DNA from: Sphingomonadaceae bacterium
GTDB lineage: Bacteria; Pseudomonadota; Alphaproteobacteria; Sphingomonadales; Sphingomonadaceae
Direction of reading: 5' to 3'
Length of the DNA stretch: 64,000 nt
Assembly: GCA_025056155.1 (NCBI GenBank)
Contig: JANWWL010000001.1
Span: 62,001-126,000, forward strand
The notes below the pieces were generated by a model, which worked only from the letters and a program-made list of their open reading frames with translations, ran no database searches and was not told the origin of the DNA. Below are positions 47,151-56,901 of this stretch, piece by piece (within the stretch, counting starts at the first letter, position 1; the number at the start of each line of letters is the position of its first letter). A program made the translations under genes and the position numbers.

Positions 47151-48293
47151 ATGATCGACACCAGCCGCCGCACTTGCTTCACCGAAGATCACCATGCCTT
47201 TCGCGAACAGGTGCGCCGCTTCTTCGCGCGCGAGCTTGTCCCCCACCTCGACCGGTGGGAGGAACAGGGCATCGTCGACCGGTCGTTCTGGCGGGCCTGC
47301 GGCGACGCGGGCATCCTTTGCCCCAACGTGCCGCCCGAGTACGGTGGCCTGGGCCTCGACTTCGGGTACAACGCCGTGATCGACGAGGAGTTGGCCTATC
47401 TCGGCTCCTCGGCCGGCATCACGCTGCAGAACGACATCACGGCCGAATATTTCGTGGCCTACGGCAGCCCCGAGCAGAAGGCGCGCTATCTGCCGCGGAT
47501 GATCTCGGGCGAGTGCATCACGGCAATCGCCATGACGGAGCCGGGGGCGGGCTCGGACCTGCAGGGCATCCGCACCACCGCCCGGCGCGACGGCAACCAC
47601 TACGTGATCAACGGCTCGAAGACTTACATCACCAACGGGCAGAATGCCGACGTCGTGATCGTCGTGGCCAAGACCGACCCCGACAAGGGGGCGAAAGGCA
47701 TCAGCCTGATCCTGGTGGACGCCGATACGCCCGGCTTCGAGCGGGGTCGCAACCTCGACAAGATTGGCCAGAATTCGGCCGATACGTCCGAGCTGTTTTT
47801 CCATGACTGCCGCGTGCCCATCACGCAGTGCCTGGGCGAGGAGAACAAGGGCTTCGCGTACCTGATGAGCCAGCTGCCGCAGGAGCGGCTGTCGATCGCG
47901 ATCTCGGCCATGGGCAGCGCTCAGCGCGCCTTCGACGAGGCGCTCGCCTTCGTGCGCGAGCGCAAGGCCTTCGGCCGGGCGATCCTCGACTTCCAGAACA
48001 CTCGCTTCACCCTTGCCGACCTCAAGACCAAGCTTCAGGTGGGCTGGGCGCACCTGGATTGGGCGATCCGCCGCCACATCGATGGCAAGCTGGATGCGAC
48101 CGAAGGGGCCGCCGCCAAATTGTGGCACACCGAGTTGCAGTGGGAGGTGGTGGACGCCTGCCTGCAACTGCACGGTGGAGCGGGCTACATGAACGAATAC
48201 CCGATCGCTCGCCTCTGGCGCGACGCGCGCGTCCAGCGCATCTACGGCGGCACGTCGGAGATCATGAAGGAGATCGTGGGCCGCAGCCTCTAG
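47151..48293 (+). CDS. Acyl-CoA dehydrogenase (second, LCAD/IVD-like active site)
   Basis: An acyl-CoA dehydrogenase of 380 residues. AMTEPGAGSDLQGIRTTARR and YVINGSKTYITNGQNAD are family blocks. The C-terminal motif is YGGTSEIMKE, with Gly where MCAD has the catalytic Glu. QLPQERLSIA supplies Glu245, the position used in long-chain and isovaleryl dehydrogenases. AGGAGA lies before the ATG. It closes the CoA cluster. Confidence 0.93.
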   Translation: MIDTSRRTCFTEDHHAFREQVRRFFARELVPHLDRWEEQGIVDRSFWRACGDAGILCPNVPPEYGGLGLDFGYNAVIDEELAYLGSSAGITLQNDITAEYFVAYGSPEQKARYLPRMISGECITAIAMTEPGAGSDLQGIRTTARRDGNHYVINGSKTYITNGQNADVVIVVAKTDPDKGAKGISLILVDADTPGFERGRNLDKIGQNSADTSELFFHDCRVPITQCLGEENKGFAYLMSQLPQERLSIAISAMGSAQRAFDEALAFVRERKAFGRAILDFQNTRFTLADLKTKLQVGWAHLDWAIRRHIDGKLDATEGAAAKLWHTELQWEVVDACLQLHGGAGYMNEYPIARLWRDARVQRIYGGTSEIMKEIVGRSL

Positions 48294-48358
48294 GCTTCCG
48301 GCCGGGCCGGCCAGACGCTAGGGGGCGGGCGGCCCTTCTTGGCCTCGGAGCCCGACCC

Positions 48359-50212
48359 ATGACCTTCCTCGGCGGCATCTGGCGCGTGCTCGTCGGCATC
48401 AAGGACGCGCTCGCCCTGCTTTTTCTCCTGCTGTTCTTTGGCGGGCTGGCCGCCGCCCTGTCGCTGCGCGGAGCCACCGTCAAGGTGCCCGACGGAGCGG
48501 CCCTGGTGCTCGACCTCGAAGGAGCGCTGGTGGACCAGGCGACCCCCTTGAGCCCGCTCGCAGCGGTCGACGGCGGGCTGCCGCCCGAGATCGAGGTCCG
48601 CGACGTGACCCGCGCGCTCGAAGCGGCCGCGCAAGACCGGGCCGTGAAGGCCGTCGTTCTCGACCTCGACGGATTCCTGGGCGGGGGGCTTGCCAACCTG
48701 GAGGCGGTCGGCCGTTCGCTGCAGCGCGTCCGCAGGGCGGGCAAGCCCGTGCTGGCGTACGCGACGGTCTACTTCGACGACAGCTGGTACCTCGCCGCCC
48801 ATGCGAACGAGGTGTGGGTGAATCCGCTGGGCACTGTTGCCCTGTCAGGCCCGGGCGCCACCAACCTCTACTTCCGCAACGCCCTGCAGAAGCTCAAGCT
48901 CGACGTCGAGGTGTTCCGGGTCGGCACCTTCAAGTCGGCGGTCGAGCCGTTCACGCGGACCGAAGCCTCACCCGAGGCCGAGGCGGCCGATCAGGCCTTG
49001 GTGGATGACCTGTGGCGGGCCTATCGCGACGGAATCAAGGCCGCCCGCCCGAGCCTCGACCTCGACGCGCTCGTGAAGGGTTGGCCGGCCCGGGTGCAGA
49101 GCGCGGGCCCCGACCTCGCCACCCTCGCCCGGGAGGCCGGGCTCGTGGATAGAGTGGGCCCGCGTCTTGAGTTCGCCAGGCGCTTGCGCCAGCTGGTGGG
49201 CGAGGGCGACGATCCGGACCGGGCCGACGACTTCAAGCGCATCGGCCTGCCCGAATACCTGGCCGCCCGGTTGCGCGACGCCGACCGCGAGGCCCAGGTG
49301 GCCATCGTGCATGTGGCGGGCCCGATCGTCGACGGCGAGGCGCCCGAAGGCCAGGCCGGGGCGCGCAGCGTGGCCGACCTGGTCGAACGGGCGATCGCCG
49401 ACGACGAGGTGAAGGCCCTCGTCCTCAGGATCTCGAGCCCGGGCGGGTCGGCCACTGCCGCCGACGTGATCCGCGAGGCAGCGCTGGCGGCCAAGGCGGC
49501 CGGCAAGCCTGTCGTGGCCTCCCTGGGGCCGGTGGCCGCTTCGGGCGGCTATTGGGTGGCGACGGCGGCCGACCGGATCCTGGCCGAACGGTCCAGCATC
49601 ACAGGCTCCATCGGGGTCTTCGGCATCGTCCCCATCTTCGGGCGCACGCTCGCCGAACTCGGCATCACCTCCGACGGCGTGGGCACCACGCCCTATTCGC
49701 GCCAGCCCAACCTGATCGAGGGCCTGAACGCCCCCGCGCGCGACCTGATCCAGGCGTCCGTCGAGAACGTCTATCGCCGGTTCGTGAACCTGGTGGCCCA
49801 GGCGCGTCGGCTGCCGCCCTTCGAGGTGGAGCGGATCGCCGAAGGCCGGGTCTGGTCGGGGCTGGCGGCCGAGCGCCTGAAGCTCGTCGACTCCTTCGGG
49901 GGGCTGGACACGGCCGTGGCCGAGGCGGGCCGCCTTGCGAAGCTCGAGGGCGTCATCAAAGCTAAGGAGATCCGCCAGCCCCGCAGCCTGTTCGACCAGC
50001 TGCTGGCGGGCCGCACGTGGGTTCGCTCCCCCGTGCCCGACCCCCTGGGCCTGCCCGCGCATGCCGCCCGCCTGAGGCTGGCCGTGGGCGTACGCTCGGC
50101 GCTTGAGGCTGCGACCGGCCCCTGGGTCCAGGCCCGGTGTCTTGCCTGCGCGGCCTTCGCGGCTCCGACGAATCCGCCGTCCCGAGCGCTGGCCAGGTCA
50201 GCTCTGCGCTGA
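48359..50212 (+). CDS. sppA: SppA, signal peptide peptidase (long form)
   Basis: An inner-membrane protease that digests leftover signal peptides, 617 residues. It has an N-terminal helix (ALALLFLLLFFGGLAAALS) and two SppA/S49 domains. VGTFKSAVEPF supplies the catalytic Lys192, and VAASGGYWVA supplies Ser395, as in E. coli SppA. The C-terminal 40 residues are an unusual low-complexity tail. It lies 65 bases after the CoA cluster and converges on lpd. Confidence 0.93.
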   Translation: MTFLGGIWRVLVGIKDALALLFLLLFFGGLAAALSLRGATVKVPDGAALVLDLEGALVDQATPLSPLAAVDGGLPPEIEVRDVTRALEAAAQDRAVKAVVLDLDGFLGGGLANLEAVGRSLQRVRRAGKPVLAYATVYFDDSWYLAAHANEVWVNPLGTVALSGPGATNLYFRNALQKLKLDVEVFRVGTFKSAVEPFTRTEASPEAEAADQALVDDLWRAYRDGIKAARPSLDLDALVKGWPARVQSAGPDLATLAREAGLVDRVGPRLEFARRLRQLVGEGDDPDRADDFKRIGLPEYLAARLRDADREAQVAIVHVAGPIVDGEAPEGQAGARSVADLVERAIADDEVKALVLRISSPGGSATAADVIREAALAAKAAGKPVVASLGPVAASGGYWVATAADRILAERSSITGSIGVFGIVPIFGRTLAELGITSDGVGTTPYSRQPNLIEGLNAPARDLIQASVENVYRRFVNLVAQARRLPPFEVERIAEGRVWSGLAAERLKLVDSFGGLDTAVAEAGRLAKLEGVIKAKEIRQPRSLFDQLLAGRTWVRSPVPDPLGLPAHAARLRLAVGVRSALEAATGPWVQARCLACAAFAAPTNPPSRALARSALR

Positions 50213-50285
50213 TCGGGCCAGGCGCGGGGCCGGCCGTCGCATCCTTCGCGGTGCGCAGCAGGCGCTGGTCATGGCATCCGTGCGC

Positions 50286-50302
50286 CAAGCCGGCCCGGCT
50301 TG
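50286..50302. terminator. Candidate bidirectional terminator between sppA and lpd
   Basis: CAAGCC, five bases, GGCTTG lies in the 96-base gap between convergent sppA and lpd, six bases beyond the lpd end. There is no long T run on either strand. Position supports a terminator role; the short stem makes it a moderate candidate. Confidence 0.4.
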
Positions 50303-50308
50303 CCACCC

Positions 50309-51700
50309 TCAGGCGTGCAGGGCCGGCCCCCGCACCGCGATCGCGGCCTCCTTCAGCGCTTCGGCGTGGGTGGGATGGGCATGGCAGGTGAGCGCAATGT
50401 CCTCGGAACTCGCCCCCAGCGCCATCGCCTGCGCGGCCTCGGCGATCAGCGTGCCGGCCACGGCCCCCACGATGTGCACGCCCAGGACGCGGTCGGTAGC
50501 CGCGTCGGCCACGATCTTCACGAACCCGTCGGTGTCGCGGTTGGCCTTGGCCCGCGAATTGGCCGCAAAGGGGAATCGGCCCACCCGCACGTCGTGGCCG
50601 GCCGCCCGCGCGTCGGGTTCGCTCAAGCCCACCGCGGCGATCTCGGGGTGGGTGTAGACCACGGCCGGAATGACCGCGCGGTCCACATGGCCCGTGCGCC
50701 CGGCGATCCACTCGGCGGCGGCATGGCCTTCGTCCATGGCGCGATGGGCCAGCATGGGGCCGGCCGTCACGTCACCGATCGCGCGGATGTGGGGCACGGC
50801 GGTGCGGAACTGCCCGTCGACAGGCAGTCGGCCGCGCTCGTCCACCGCCAGGCCAGCACGCTCCAGGGCCAAGCCCTGAGTGTAGGGTCGACGGCCGACG
50901 GCCAGCAACACCCGGTCGGCATCCACGACCTCGGCCGGGCCACCGCCTTCGGGCTCGAGCGCCACGCGCGCGCCCTCCCCCACGCGCTCGATCGCGGCGA
51001 CCTTGGTCGAGGTGTGCAGCTTGAGCCCCTGCCGTCGGAACAGCCGGGTGCACTCGCTCACCACGTCCGGGTCCATGGCGGGCAGGATGGTCGGCATGAC
51101 TTCGACGACCACCACCTCCGCCCCCAGCCGCCGCCACACTGAGCCCAGCTCGAGCCCGATGTAGCCACCCCCCACCACGAGCAGCCGCCGCGGCACTCGG
51201 TCGAACGCGAGCGCCTCGGTCGACGTCACCACGACCTCGCCGTCGGGGGCGAGCCCGGGCGGGAAGGCCGGCTCGGAACCGGTGGCGATCAGCAGGTGGC
51301 GCGCCTCGTGCCGCTCGCCCGCCACCTTGATCGCGTGCGGATCGACGAAGGCGGCCGTCCCCTTGAGCCAGACCACCCCATTCTTGCGGAACAGGAATTC
51401 GATCCCGCGTGTGAGTTCGGCAACGGCCTTCGCCTTCTCCGCCATCATGGCGGCAAGATCGAGCGTGACCTCTCGGAACCGGATCCCGAACTTCTCGAGC
51501 GACCCTTCGCGGGCTTCGGCGAAGAGCGCGCTGGCGTGCAACAGCGCCTTCGAGGGAATGCAGCCCACGTTGAGGCAGGTGCCGCCCAGGGTGGAGGACT
51601 TCTCCGCACAGGCCACCTTCAGGCCCAGCTGGGCCGCCCGGATGGCCGCCACGTAGCCGCCCGGGCCACCGCCGATGACGATGAGGTCGAAGGCCGCCAC
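50309..51700 (-). CDS. lpd: Dihydrolipoyl dehydrogenase (E3)
   Basis: The flavoprotein that reoxidises lipoamide of 2-oxoglutarate dehydrogenase, 463 residues. It begins AAFDLIVIGGGPGGYVAAIR for FAD and has the redox pair Cys42/Cys47 in GGTCLNVGCIPSK. LVVGGGYIGLELGS is the NAD-binding fold. The C-terminal CHAHPTHAEAL includes the catalytic His. The GTG start has AGGAG seven bases before it. It follows sucB by ten bases and ends the TCA operon. Confidence 0.95.
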   Translation of the reverse strand: MAAFDLIVIGGGPGGYVAAIRAAQLGLKVACAEKSSTLGGTCLNVGCIPSKALLHASALFAEAREGSLEKFGIRFREVTLDLAAMMAEKAKAVAELTRGIEFLFRKNGVVWLKGTAAFVDPHAIKVAGERHEARHLLIATGSEPAFPPGLAPDGEVVVTSTEALAFDRVPRRLLVVGGGYIGLELGSVWRRLGAEVVVVEVMPTILPAMDPDVVSECTRLFRRQGLKLHTSTKVAAIERVGEGARVALEPEGGGPAEVVDADRVLLAVGRRPYTQGLALERAGLAVDERGRLPVDGQFRTAVPHIRAIGDVTAGPMLAHRAMDEGHAAAEWIAGRTGHVDRAVIPAVVYTHPEIAAVGLSEPDARAAGHDVRVGRFPFAANSRAKANRDTDGFVKIVADAATDRVLGVHIVGAVAGTLIAEAAQAMALGASSEDIALTCHAHPTHAEALKEAAIAVRGPALHA

Positions 51701-51710
51701 GCCCGGGCTC

Positions 51711-53069
51711 CTACAGGTCCACCAGCAGGCGCAGCGGGTCCTCGATCGCTTCCTTGATCCGCACAAGGAAGGTCACGGCCTCGCGCCCGTCGATCAACCG
51801 ATGGTCGTAGGTGAGCGCCAAGTACATCATCGGCCGGACGACGACCTGGCCCGCGCGCACCACGGGTCGCTCCTCGATGCGGTGCATGCCGAGCACCGCC
51901 GACTGCGGCGGGTTGAGGATGGGCGTCGACAGCAGCGAGCCGAAGACGCCCCCGTTCGAGATGGTGAAGGTTCCGCCCTGCAGTTCCTCGAGCGTCAGCC
52001 GACCCTCGCGCGCGCGGCGCCCGAAGTCGGCGATGCGCCGCTCGCACTCGGCGAACGACAGGGTGTCGGCGTCCTTGAGGATGGGGACCACGAGACCCGC
52101 TGGGCTCGAGACGGCGATGCCGATGTCGGCGTAAGTGCGGAAGACGATCTCGTCGCCTTCGATCGCAGCGTTCACCTGCGGCACGTCGCGCAGCGCCAGG
52201 GTGGCCGCCTTCACGAAGAACGACATGAAGCCCAGGCGCACGCCGTGCTTGGCCATGAAGCTTTCCTGATGGGCCTCGCGCACCCTGATCACGGCCGACA
52301 TGTCCACGTCGTTGAACGTGGTGAGCATGGCGGCCGTGTTCTGGGCTTCCTTGAGCCGGCGGGCGATCGTCTGCCGCAGGCGCGACATCCGCACGCGTTC
52401 TTCCATCCGCGGGCGCAACAGGGGCGCCGCGGCGATGGGGGCAGGCGGTGGCTCTTTCCGGCGCGCCACGCCGGCCTCGATCGCGGCCAGCACCTGGGCC
52501 TTGGTGATGGGCCGGTCTCCGGGAATACTGTCGGGATCGAGCCCGTATTGTTCCACGATCCGGGCCGCGGCGGGATGCAGGTGGGCGGCCGGCTGGGTCG
52601 CGGACTTGGGCGGCTCCGCCGAGCGGTCGACCGCCGAGGCCGGGGTGGCCCACGCCAAGGTGGTGGATGCCGGTGGCGCTGCGGCCGTCGGGGTGGGTGT
52701 TGGCTGCGGGGCACCCCCCGGTGCGGCGACGGCCGGGGGTGCGGCCGTGGCCGCGGGCGGCGGGGCGGCGGGGGGGGCGCCGGCGGTCGGCGGCGGGGCG
52801 GGCGTCGCGTCCAGCAGGGTCGGGGCACGCCCCGCCGCACCAGGCTCGATACGGGCGATGACCGCTCCCACCGCCACGGTCTCTCCCGGTTGCGCCAGCT
52901 GTTCCACCAGCACGCCGTCCGCCGGCGCTGGCACCTCGACCGCCACTTTGTCGGTCTCGAGGCTCACGATCGGTTCATCGGCCTTCACGGGATCGCCGGG
53001 CTGCTTCAGCCATTGGCCGACCGTGGCCTCGGCCACGGACTCCCCGAGTGCCGGCACGACGACGTCCAT
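51711..53069 (-). CDS. sucB: 2-oxoglutarate dehydrogenase E2 (dihydrolipoyl succinyltransferase)
   Basis: The succinyltransferase core of 2-oxoglutarate dehydrogenase, 452 residues. A lipoyl domain has Lys41 in [12 protein letters not shown] long Ala/Pro linker (about 75-160) follows, coded with a run of eight G at 52770-52777 on the plus strand. Then come a subunit-binding domain ([20 protein letters not shown]) and the catalytic domain ending with [21 protein letters not shown] precedes the ATG. The linker is longer than in enteric SucB. Confidence 0.96.
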   Translation of the reverse strand: MDVVVPALGESVAEATVGQWLKQPGDPVKADEPIVSLETDKVAVEVPAPADGVLVEQLAQPGETVAVGAVIARIEPGAAGRAPTLLDATPAPPPTAGAPPAAPPPAATAAPPAVAAPGGAPQPTPTPTAAAPPASTTLAWATPASAVDRSAEPPKSATQPAAHLHPAAARIVEQYGLDPDSIPGDRPITKAQVLAAIEAGVARRKEPPPAPIAAAPLLRPRMEERVRMSRLRQTIARRLKEAQNTAAMLTTFNDVDMSAVIRVREAHQESFMAKHGVRLGFMSFFVKAATLALRDVPQVNAAIEGDEIVFRTYADIGIAVSSPAGLVVPILKDADTLSFAECERRIADFGRRAREGRLTLEELQGGTFTISNGGVFGSLLSTPILNPPQSAVLGMHRIEERPVVRAGQVVVRPMMYLALTYDHRLIDGREAVTFLVRIKEAIEDPLRLLVDL

Positions 53070-53102
53070 GTCTCCCCCTTCCCTCGCCCGCCGCCTGGCG
53101 CG

Positions 53103-55919
53103 TCAGGCCGCCCGGCGTCCGGTGGGGCCTCGCAGGGTCGCCCGAATGGCCGAACGCACTTCACGCGGCGAATGGCCCAGCGCTTCGGCCACCAGCTTCG
53201 CCTGCTCGGCCGCGTGCCGGCGCGCCAACCCCGTGGCCGTCGCGGCCGAGGCGGCCCGGCCCGCATACTCCGGCCGCCGTCCGAGCGCTTCTTCGATGAG
53301 GGGCGCCACGAAGAACCAGGCCCCGGCGTTGCGTGGCTCCTCCTGCGCCCAGACGACCGCTTCGAGATGGGGAAAGCGGCTGGCGTATTGCGCGATCACG
53401 TCGGCCGGGAAGGGGTAGAGCTGCTCGATGCGCAACAGGTAGAGGTCGGTGCGACCCTCGCGATCGCGCGCTTCGGCCAAATCGTAGAACAGCTTGCCCG
53501 AGCAGAGGATAAGCCGTCGGATGCCGTCGGGATCCGGGTGGGCCGGATCGTCGAGGACGCGGTGGAACGACGTGCCCGGCCCCAACTCTTCAAGGCGCGA
53601 GCGGGCCATGGGGTGCCGGAGCAGCGACTTGGGCGTCATCAGCACCAGCGGCTTGCGGAAGGGCCGGAGCATCTGCCGCCTGAGGATGTGGAAGTAGTTG
53701 GCTGGGGTCGTGCAGTTGGCTACCTGCCAATTGTCTTCGGCGGAGAGCTGGAGGAACCGTTCCAGGCGCGCCGAGCTGTGCTCGGGGCCCTGGCCCTCAT
53801 AACCATGGGGAAGCAGCAGCACGAGGCCATTGGCCCGCAGCCACTTGGCCTCGCCGCTCGCCAGGAACTGGTCGATCATCACCTGGGCGCCATTGGCGAA
53901 ATCGCCGAACTGCGCCTCCCACATGACCAGGCAGTGGGGGTCGGCCAGCGCATAGCCATACTCGAAGCCCAGCACGCCGAACTCGGACAGCGGGCTGTCG
54001 AGGATCTCGCAGCGCCCTCCCAGCCGCTGGAGCGGCACGTGCTTGGCGCCCGTCTCTTGGTCCACCCACACGGCATGGCGCTGGCTGAAGGTGCCGCGCC
54101 CCGAATCCTGGCCCGACAAGCGCACGGCGAACCGGGGTTCGCCGGTCAACAGGCTGGCCAGCGCCAGCTCTTCGGCGGTCGCCCAGTCGAGGCCCACGCC
54201 CGAGGCGATGGCCTGGTCGCGGGCGTCCAGGATCCGCTTGAGGGTCGGATGGATCGCGAAGCCTTCCGGCACCTCGTGGAGCACGCGCGCCAGGGCGCGC
54301 AAGCGCTCGACCGGCACGCCCGTGTCGGCTCCGCGTCGTGCGGTGACGGGATCGGCCGGCTGGTGCAGGCCCGACCAGCGGCCGCCGAACCATTCGGCGC
54401 GGGTCGGCACGTACGACTTGGCCGCCTCGAACTCGCGCTCGAGCCGGGCCACGTATCGCTCGGCCATGGCGCGAACGTCCTCGCGCGTGACGAGCCCCTC
54501 GGCGATCAGCCGTTCGGCATAGAGTTCCGCCACTGAAGGATGGTTGCGGATCCGCCGATACATCAACGGTTGGGTGAAGGCCGGCTCGTCGGCTTCGTTG
54601 TGGCCGAACCGGCGATAGCACCACATGTCGATCACCACGTCGCGGTTGAACCGCTGGCGGAACTCGGTGGCGACCTTGGTGCAGAACACCACCGCCTCGG
54701 GGTCGTCGCCGTTCACATGGAAGATGGGCGCCTGGACCATCTTCGCCACGTCCGAGGGATAGGGGGACGAGCGGGCGAAGGCGGGGGCGGTCGTGAACCC
54801 GATCTGGTTGTTGATGATGAAGTGGATGGTGCCGCCCGTGGAATAGCCCGGCACGCCCGACAGGGCGAAGCATTCGGCCACGATCCCCTGCCCCGCGAAG
54901 GCGGCATCCCCATGCAGCAGGACCGGCATGACTTCGTCTTCCACCTCCGCGCGCGGGCGGCCGCGGATGTCCTGCACGGCGCGGGCCTTGCCCAGCACCA
55001 CGGGGTCCACCGCCTCGAGGTGCGAGGGATTGGGGGTGAGCGAGAGGTGGACCGTGTTGCCGTCGAAGGTGCGGTCAGTCGAGGTGCCGAGATGGTACTT
55101 CACGTCGCCCGAGCCGCCCACGTCCTCGTCATGCGCCGAACCGCCCGAGAATTCGTGGAAGATGGCCTGGAACGGCTTCTGCATCACGTTGGCCAGCACG
55201 TTCAGCCGGCCGCGGTGGGCCATGCCGATCACCATCTCCTTCACCCCCCGCGCGCCACCCACCTTGATGATGGATTCGAGAGCGGGGATGGCGGCCTCTC
55301 CCCCCTCCAGGCCGAAGCGCTTGGTGCCGACGTACTTGCGGGCCAGGAACTTCTCGAACTGTTCGGCCTCGATCAGCTTGTTGAGGATGGCCCGCTTGCC
55401 CTCGGGCGTGAAGTGGATCTCGGCCTCGCGGCCCTCGAACTTCTCCTGCAGGAACCGCCGCTCCTCGACGTCGGTGATGTGCATGTATTCGAGACCGACG
55501 TGGCCGCAGTAGTTGCGCTGCAGGACGTCGACCAGTTCCCGCACCGTGATGGTTTCGATGCCGGCGAAGACGCCCCCGATGAACACCACTCGGTCCGGGT
55601 CGGTAAGGCCGTGGTACTCGGGCGTGAGGTCAGGCGGCAGCGGCCGGTCGGCAAGGCCCAGGGGATCGAGGCGGGCCGCCAGATGCCCCCGCACCCGGTA
55701 GGTGCGAATCAGCATCACCGCGCGGATCGTGTCGCGGGCCGACTCTTCGGCGTGGGCGGCTTGGGCCGGTGCCGCGCGCGCCACGGCGGCGGCGGCCTGT
55801 GCAGGGTCGGGGAAGCCCGGGTCCAGCGCGGTCAGCCATTCGTGGGCGGGAGGCAGGGGCCAACCCTCGCGCGCCCAGCTGGGGCGGGGCAGGGGCTCGG
55901 CAATCAGGGGCTCCGACAT
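53103..55919 (-). CDS. sucA: 2-oxoglutarate dehydrogenase E1
   Basis: The thiamine-diphosphate E1 component, 938 residues. MVIGMAHRGRLNVLANVMQK, LLHGDAAFAGQGIVAECFAL and EFRQRFNRDVVIDMWCYRRF then GHNE are classic blocks. NEADEPAFTQPLMYRRIRNH and the C-terminal LYPFPADVIAQYASRFPHLE also fit. GAGGT precedes the ATG at 55919; a longer in-frame start is rejected. It lies 33 bases before sucB. Confidence 0.96.
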   Translation of the reverse strand: MSEPLIAEPLPRPSWAREGWPLPPAHEWLTALDPGFPDPAQAAAAVARAAPAQAAHAEESARDTIRAVMLIRTYRVRGHLAARLDPLGLADRPLPPDLTPEYHGLTDPDRVVFIGGVFAGIETITVRELVDVLQRNYCGHVGLEYMHITDVEERRFLQEKFEGREAEIHFTPEGKRAILNKLIEAEQFEKFLARKYVGTKRFGLEGGEAAIPALESIIKVGGARGVKEMVIGMAHRGRLNVLANVMQKPFQAIFHEFSGGSAHDEDVGGSGDVKYHLGTSTDRTFDGNTVHLSLTPNPSHLEAVDPVVLGKARAVQDIRGRPRAEVEDEVMPVLLHGDAAFAGQGIVAECFALSGVPGYSTGGTIHFIINNQIGFTTAPAFARSSPYPSDVAKMVQAPIFHVNGDDPEAVVFCTKVATEFRQRFNRDVVIDMWCYRRFGHNEADEPAFTQPLMYRRIRNHPSVAELYAERLIAEGLVTREDVRAMAERYVARLEREFEAAKSYVPTRAEWFGGRWSGLHQPADPVTARRGADTGVPVERLRALARVLHEVPEGFAIHPTLKRILDARDQAIASGVGLDWATAEELALASLLTGEPRFAVRLSGQDSGRGTFSQRHAVWVDQETGAKHVPLQRLGGRCEILDSPLSEFGVLGFEYGYALADPHCLVMWEAQFGDFANGAQVMIDQFLASGEAKWLRANGLVLLLPHGYEGQGPEHSSARLERFLQLSAEDNWQVANCTTPANYFHILRRQMLRPFRKPLVLMTPKSLLRHPMARSRLEELGPGTSFHRVLDDPAHPDPDGIRRLILCSGKLFYDLAEARDREGRTDLYLLRIEQLYPFPADVIAQYASRFPHLEAVVWAQEEPRNAGAWFFVAPLIEEALGRRPEYAGRAASAATATGLARRHAAEQAKLVAEALGHSPREVRSAIRATLRGPTGRRAA

Positions 55920-56013
55920 CCGGGACACCTCGGCAAGAGGGCCTTTGCCAATATCGGGCTGGGCCCGCCCCCTCAACCGCAGGGCGCGCCGGTCGTTGCC
56001 CCCTGCATGGCCG

Positions 56014-56898
56014 CTATGCCCCCAGCAATTCCTTCAGCGTGCGGCCGAGGTCGGCGGGGCTGGGGGCGACGGCAACGCCCGCCGAGCGCAAGGCTTCGAT
56101 CTTGTCCTGCGCGCGACCCCGTCCTCCGGCCACAATGGCGCCCGCATGGCCCATGCGCCGCCCGGGCGGGGCCGTCGTGCCAGCGATGAACCCCACGATC
56201 GGCTTCGACCGGCCCGCCCGTCGTTCGCTCGCGATGAAAGCGGCGGCCTCTTCCTCGGCGTTGCCGCCGATTTCCCCGATCATGATGATCGCCTCGGTGG
56301 CCGGGTCGGCCAGGAACAGTTCCAGCACGTCGACGAAGCTCGTGCCATTCACGGGGTCGCCGCCGATGCCGACCGCGGTCGTCTGGCCCAGGCCGGCGCG
56401 GGTCGTCTGGAAGACCGCCTCGTAGGTGAGCGTGCCCGACCGCGAGACGATGCCCACCGAACCCGGGTGGAAGATCGACCCCGGCATGATCCCGATCTTG
56501 CACTGGCCGGCCGTGAGCACGCCGGGGCAGTTGGGGCCGATGAGCCGCGACTTCGAGCCTTGGAGCGCGCGCTTGACCGGCACCATGTCGAGCACGGGAA
56601 TGCCTTCCGTGATGCACACGATGAGGGGGATCTCGGCGGCGATCGCTTCCAGGATGGCGTCGGCGGCCCCGGCGGGCGGGACGTAGATGACGGTGGCATC
56701 GGCACCGGTGGCGGCCTTCGCTTCCGCCACGGTGTCGAACACGGGCAGCCCGAGGTGCGTCGTCCCCCCTTTGCCGGGGGACACGCCGCCCACGAGCCGT
56801 GTGCCGTAGGCCAATGCCTGTTCGGAATGGAAGGTGGCCTGCCGGCCCGTGAACCCCTGCGTGAGGACCCGGGTCTGCCGGTCGACGAGGATCGCCAT
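56014..56898 (-). CDS. sucD: Succinyl-CoA synthetase alpha subunit
   Basis: The subunit that carries the phosphohistidine, 294 residues. [20 protein letters not shown] and [20 protein letters not shown] bind Co[19 protein letters not shown] and the [13 protein letters not shown] block hold the active-site His. It lies three bases after sucC and 94 bases before sucA on the same strand. Confidence 0.96.
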   Translation of the reverse strand: MAILVDRQTRVLTQGFTGRQATFHSEQALAYGTRLVGGVSPGKGGTTHLGLPVFDTVAEAKAATGADATVIYVPPAGAADAILEAIAAEIPLIVCITEGIPVLDMVPVKRALQGSKSRLIGPNCPGVLTAGQCKIGIMPGSIFHPGSVGIVSRSGTLTYEAVFQTTRAGLGQTTAVGIGGDPVNGTSFVDVLELFLADPATEAIIMIGEIGGNAEEEAAAFIASERRAGRSKPIVGFIAGTTAPPGRRMGHAGAIVAGGRGRAQDKIEALRSAGVAVAPSPADLGRTLKELLGA

Positions 56899-56901
56899 GC
56901 C

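Noticed and set aside
44751-48173. A minus-strand open frame of 1140 codons opposite the CoA cluster
   Set aside because: It is antisense to four recognisable enzymes, with low-complexity His/Gly/Arg content.
52770-52777. Run of eight G in sucB
   Set aside because: It codes for part of the Ala/Pro linker of an essential enzyme, so phase switching is very unlikely.
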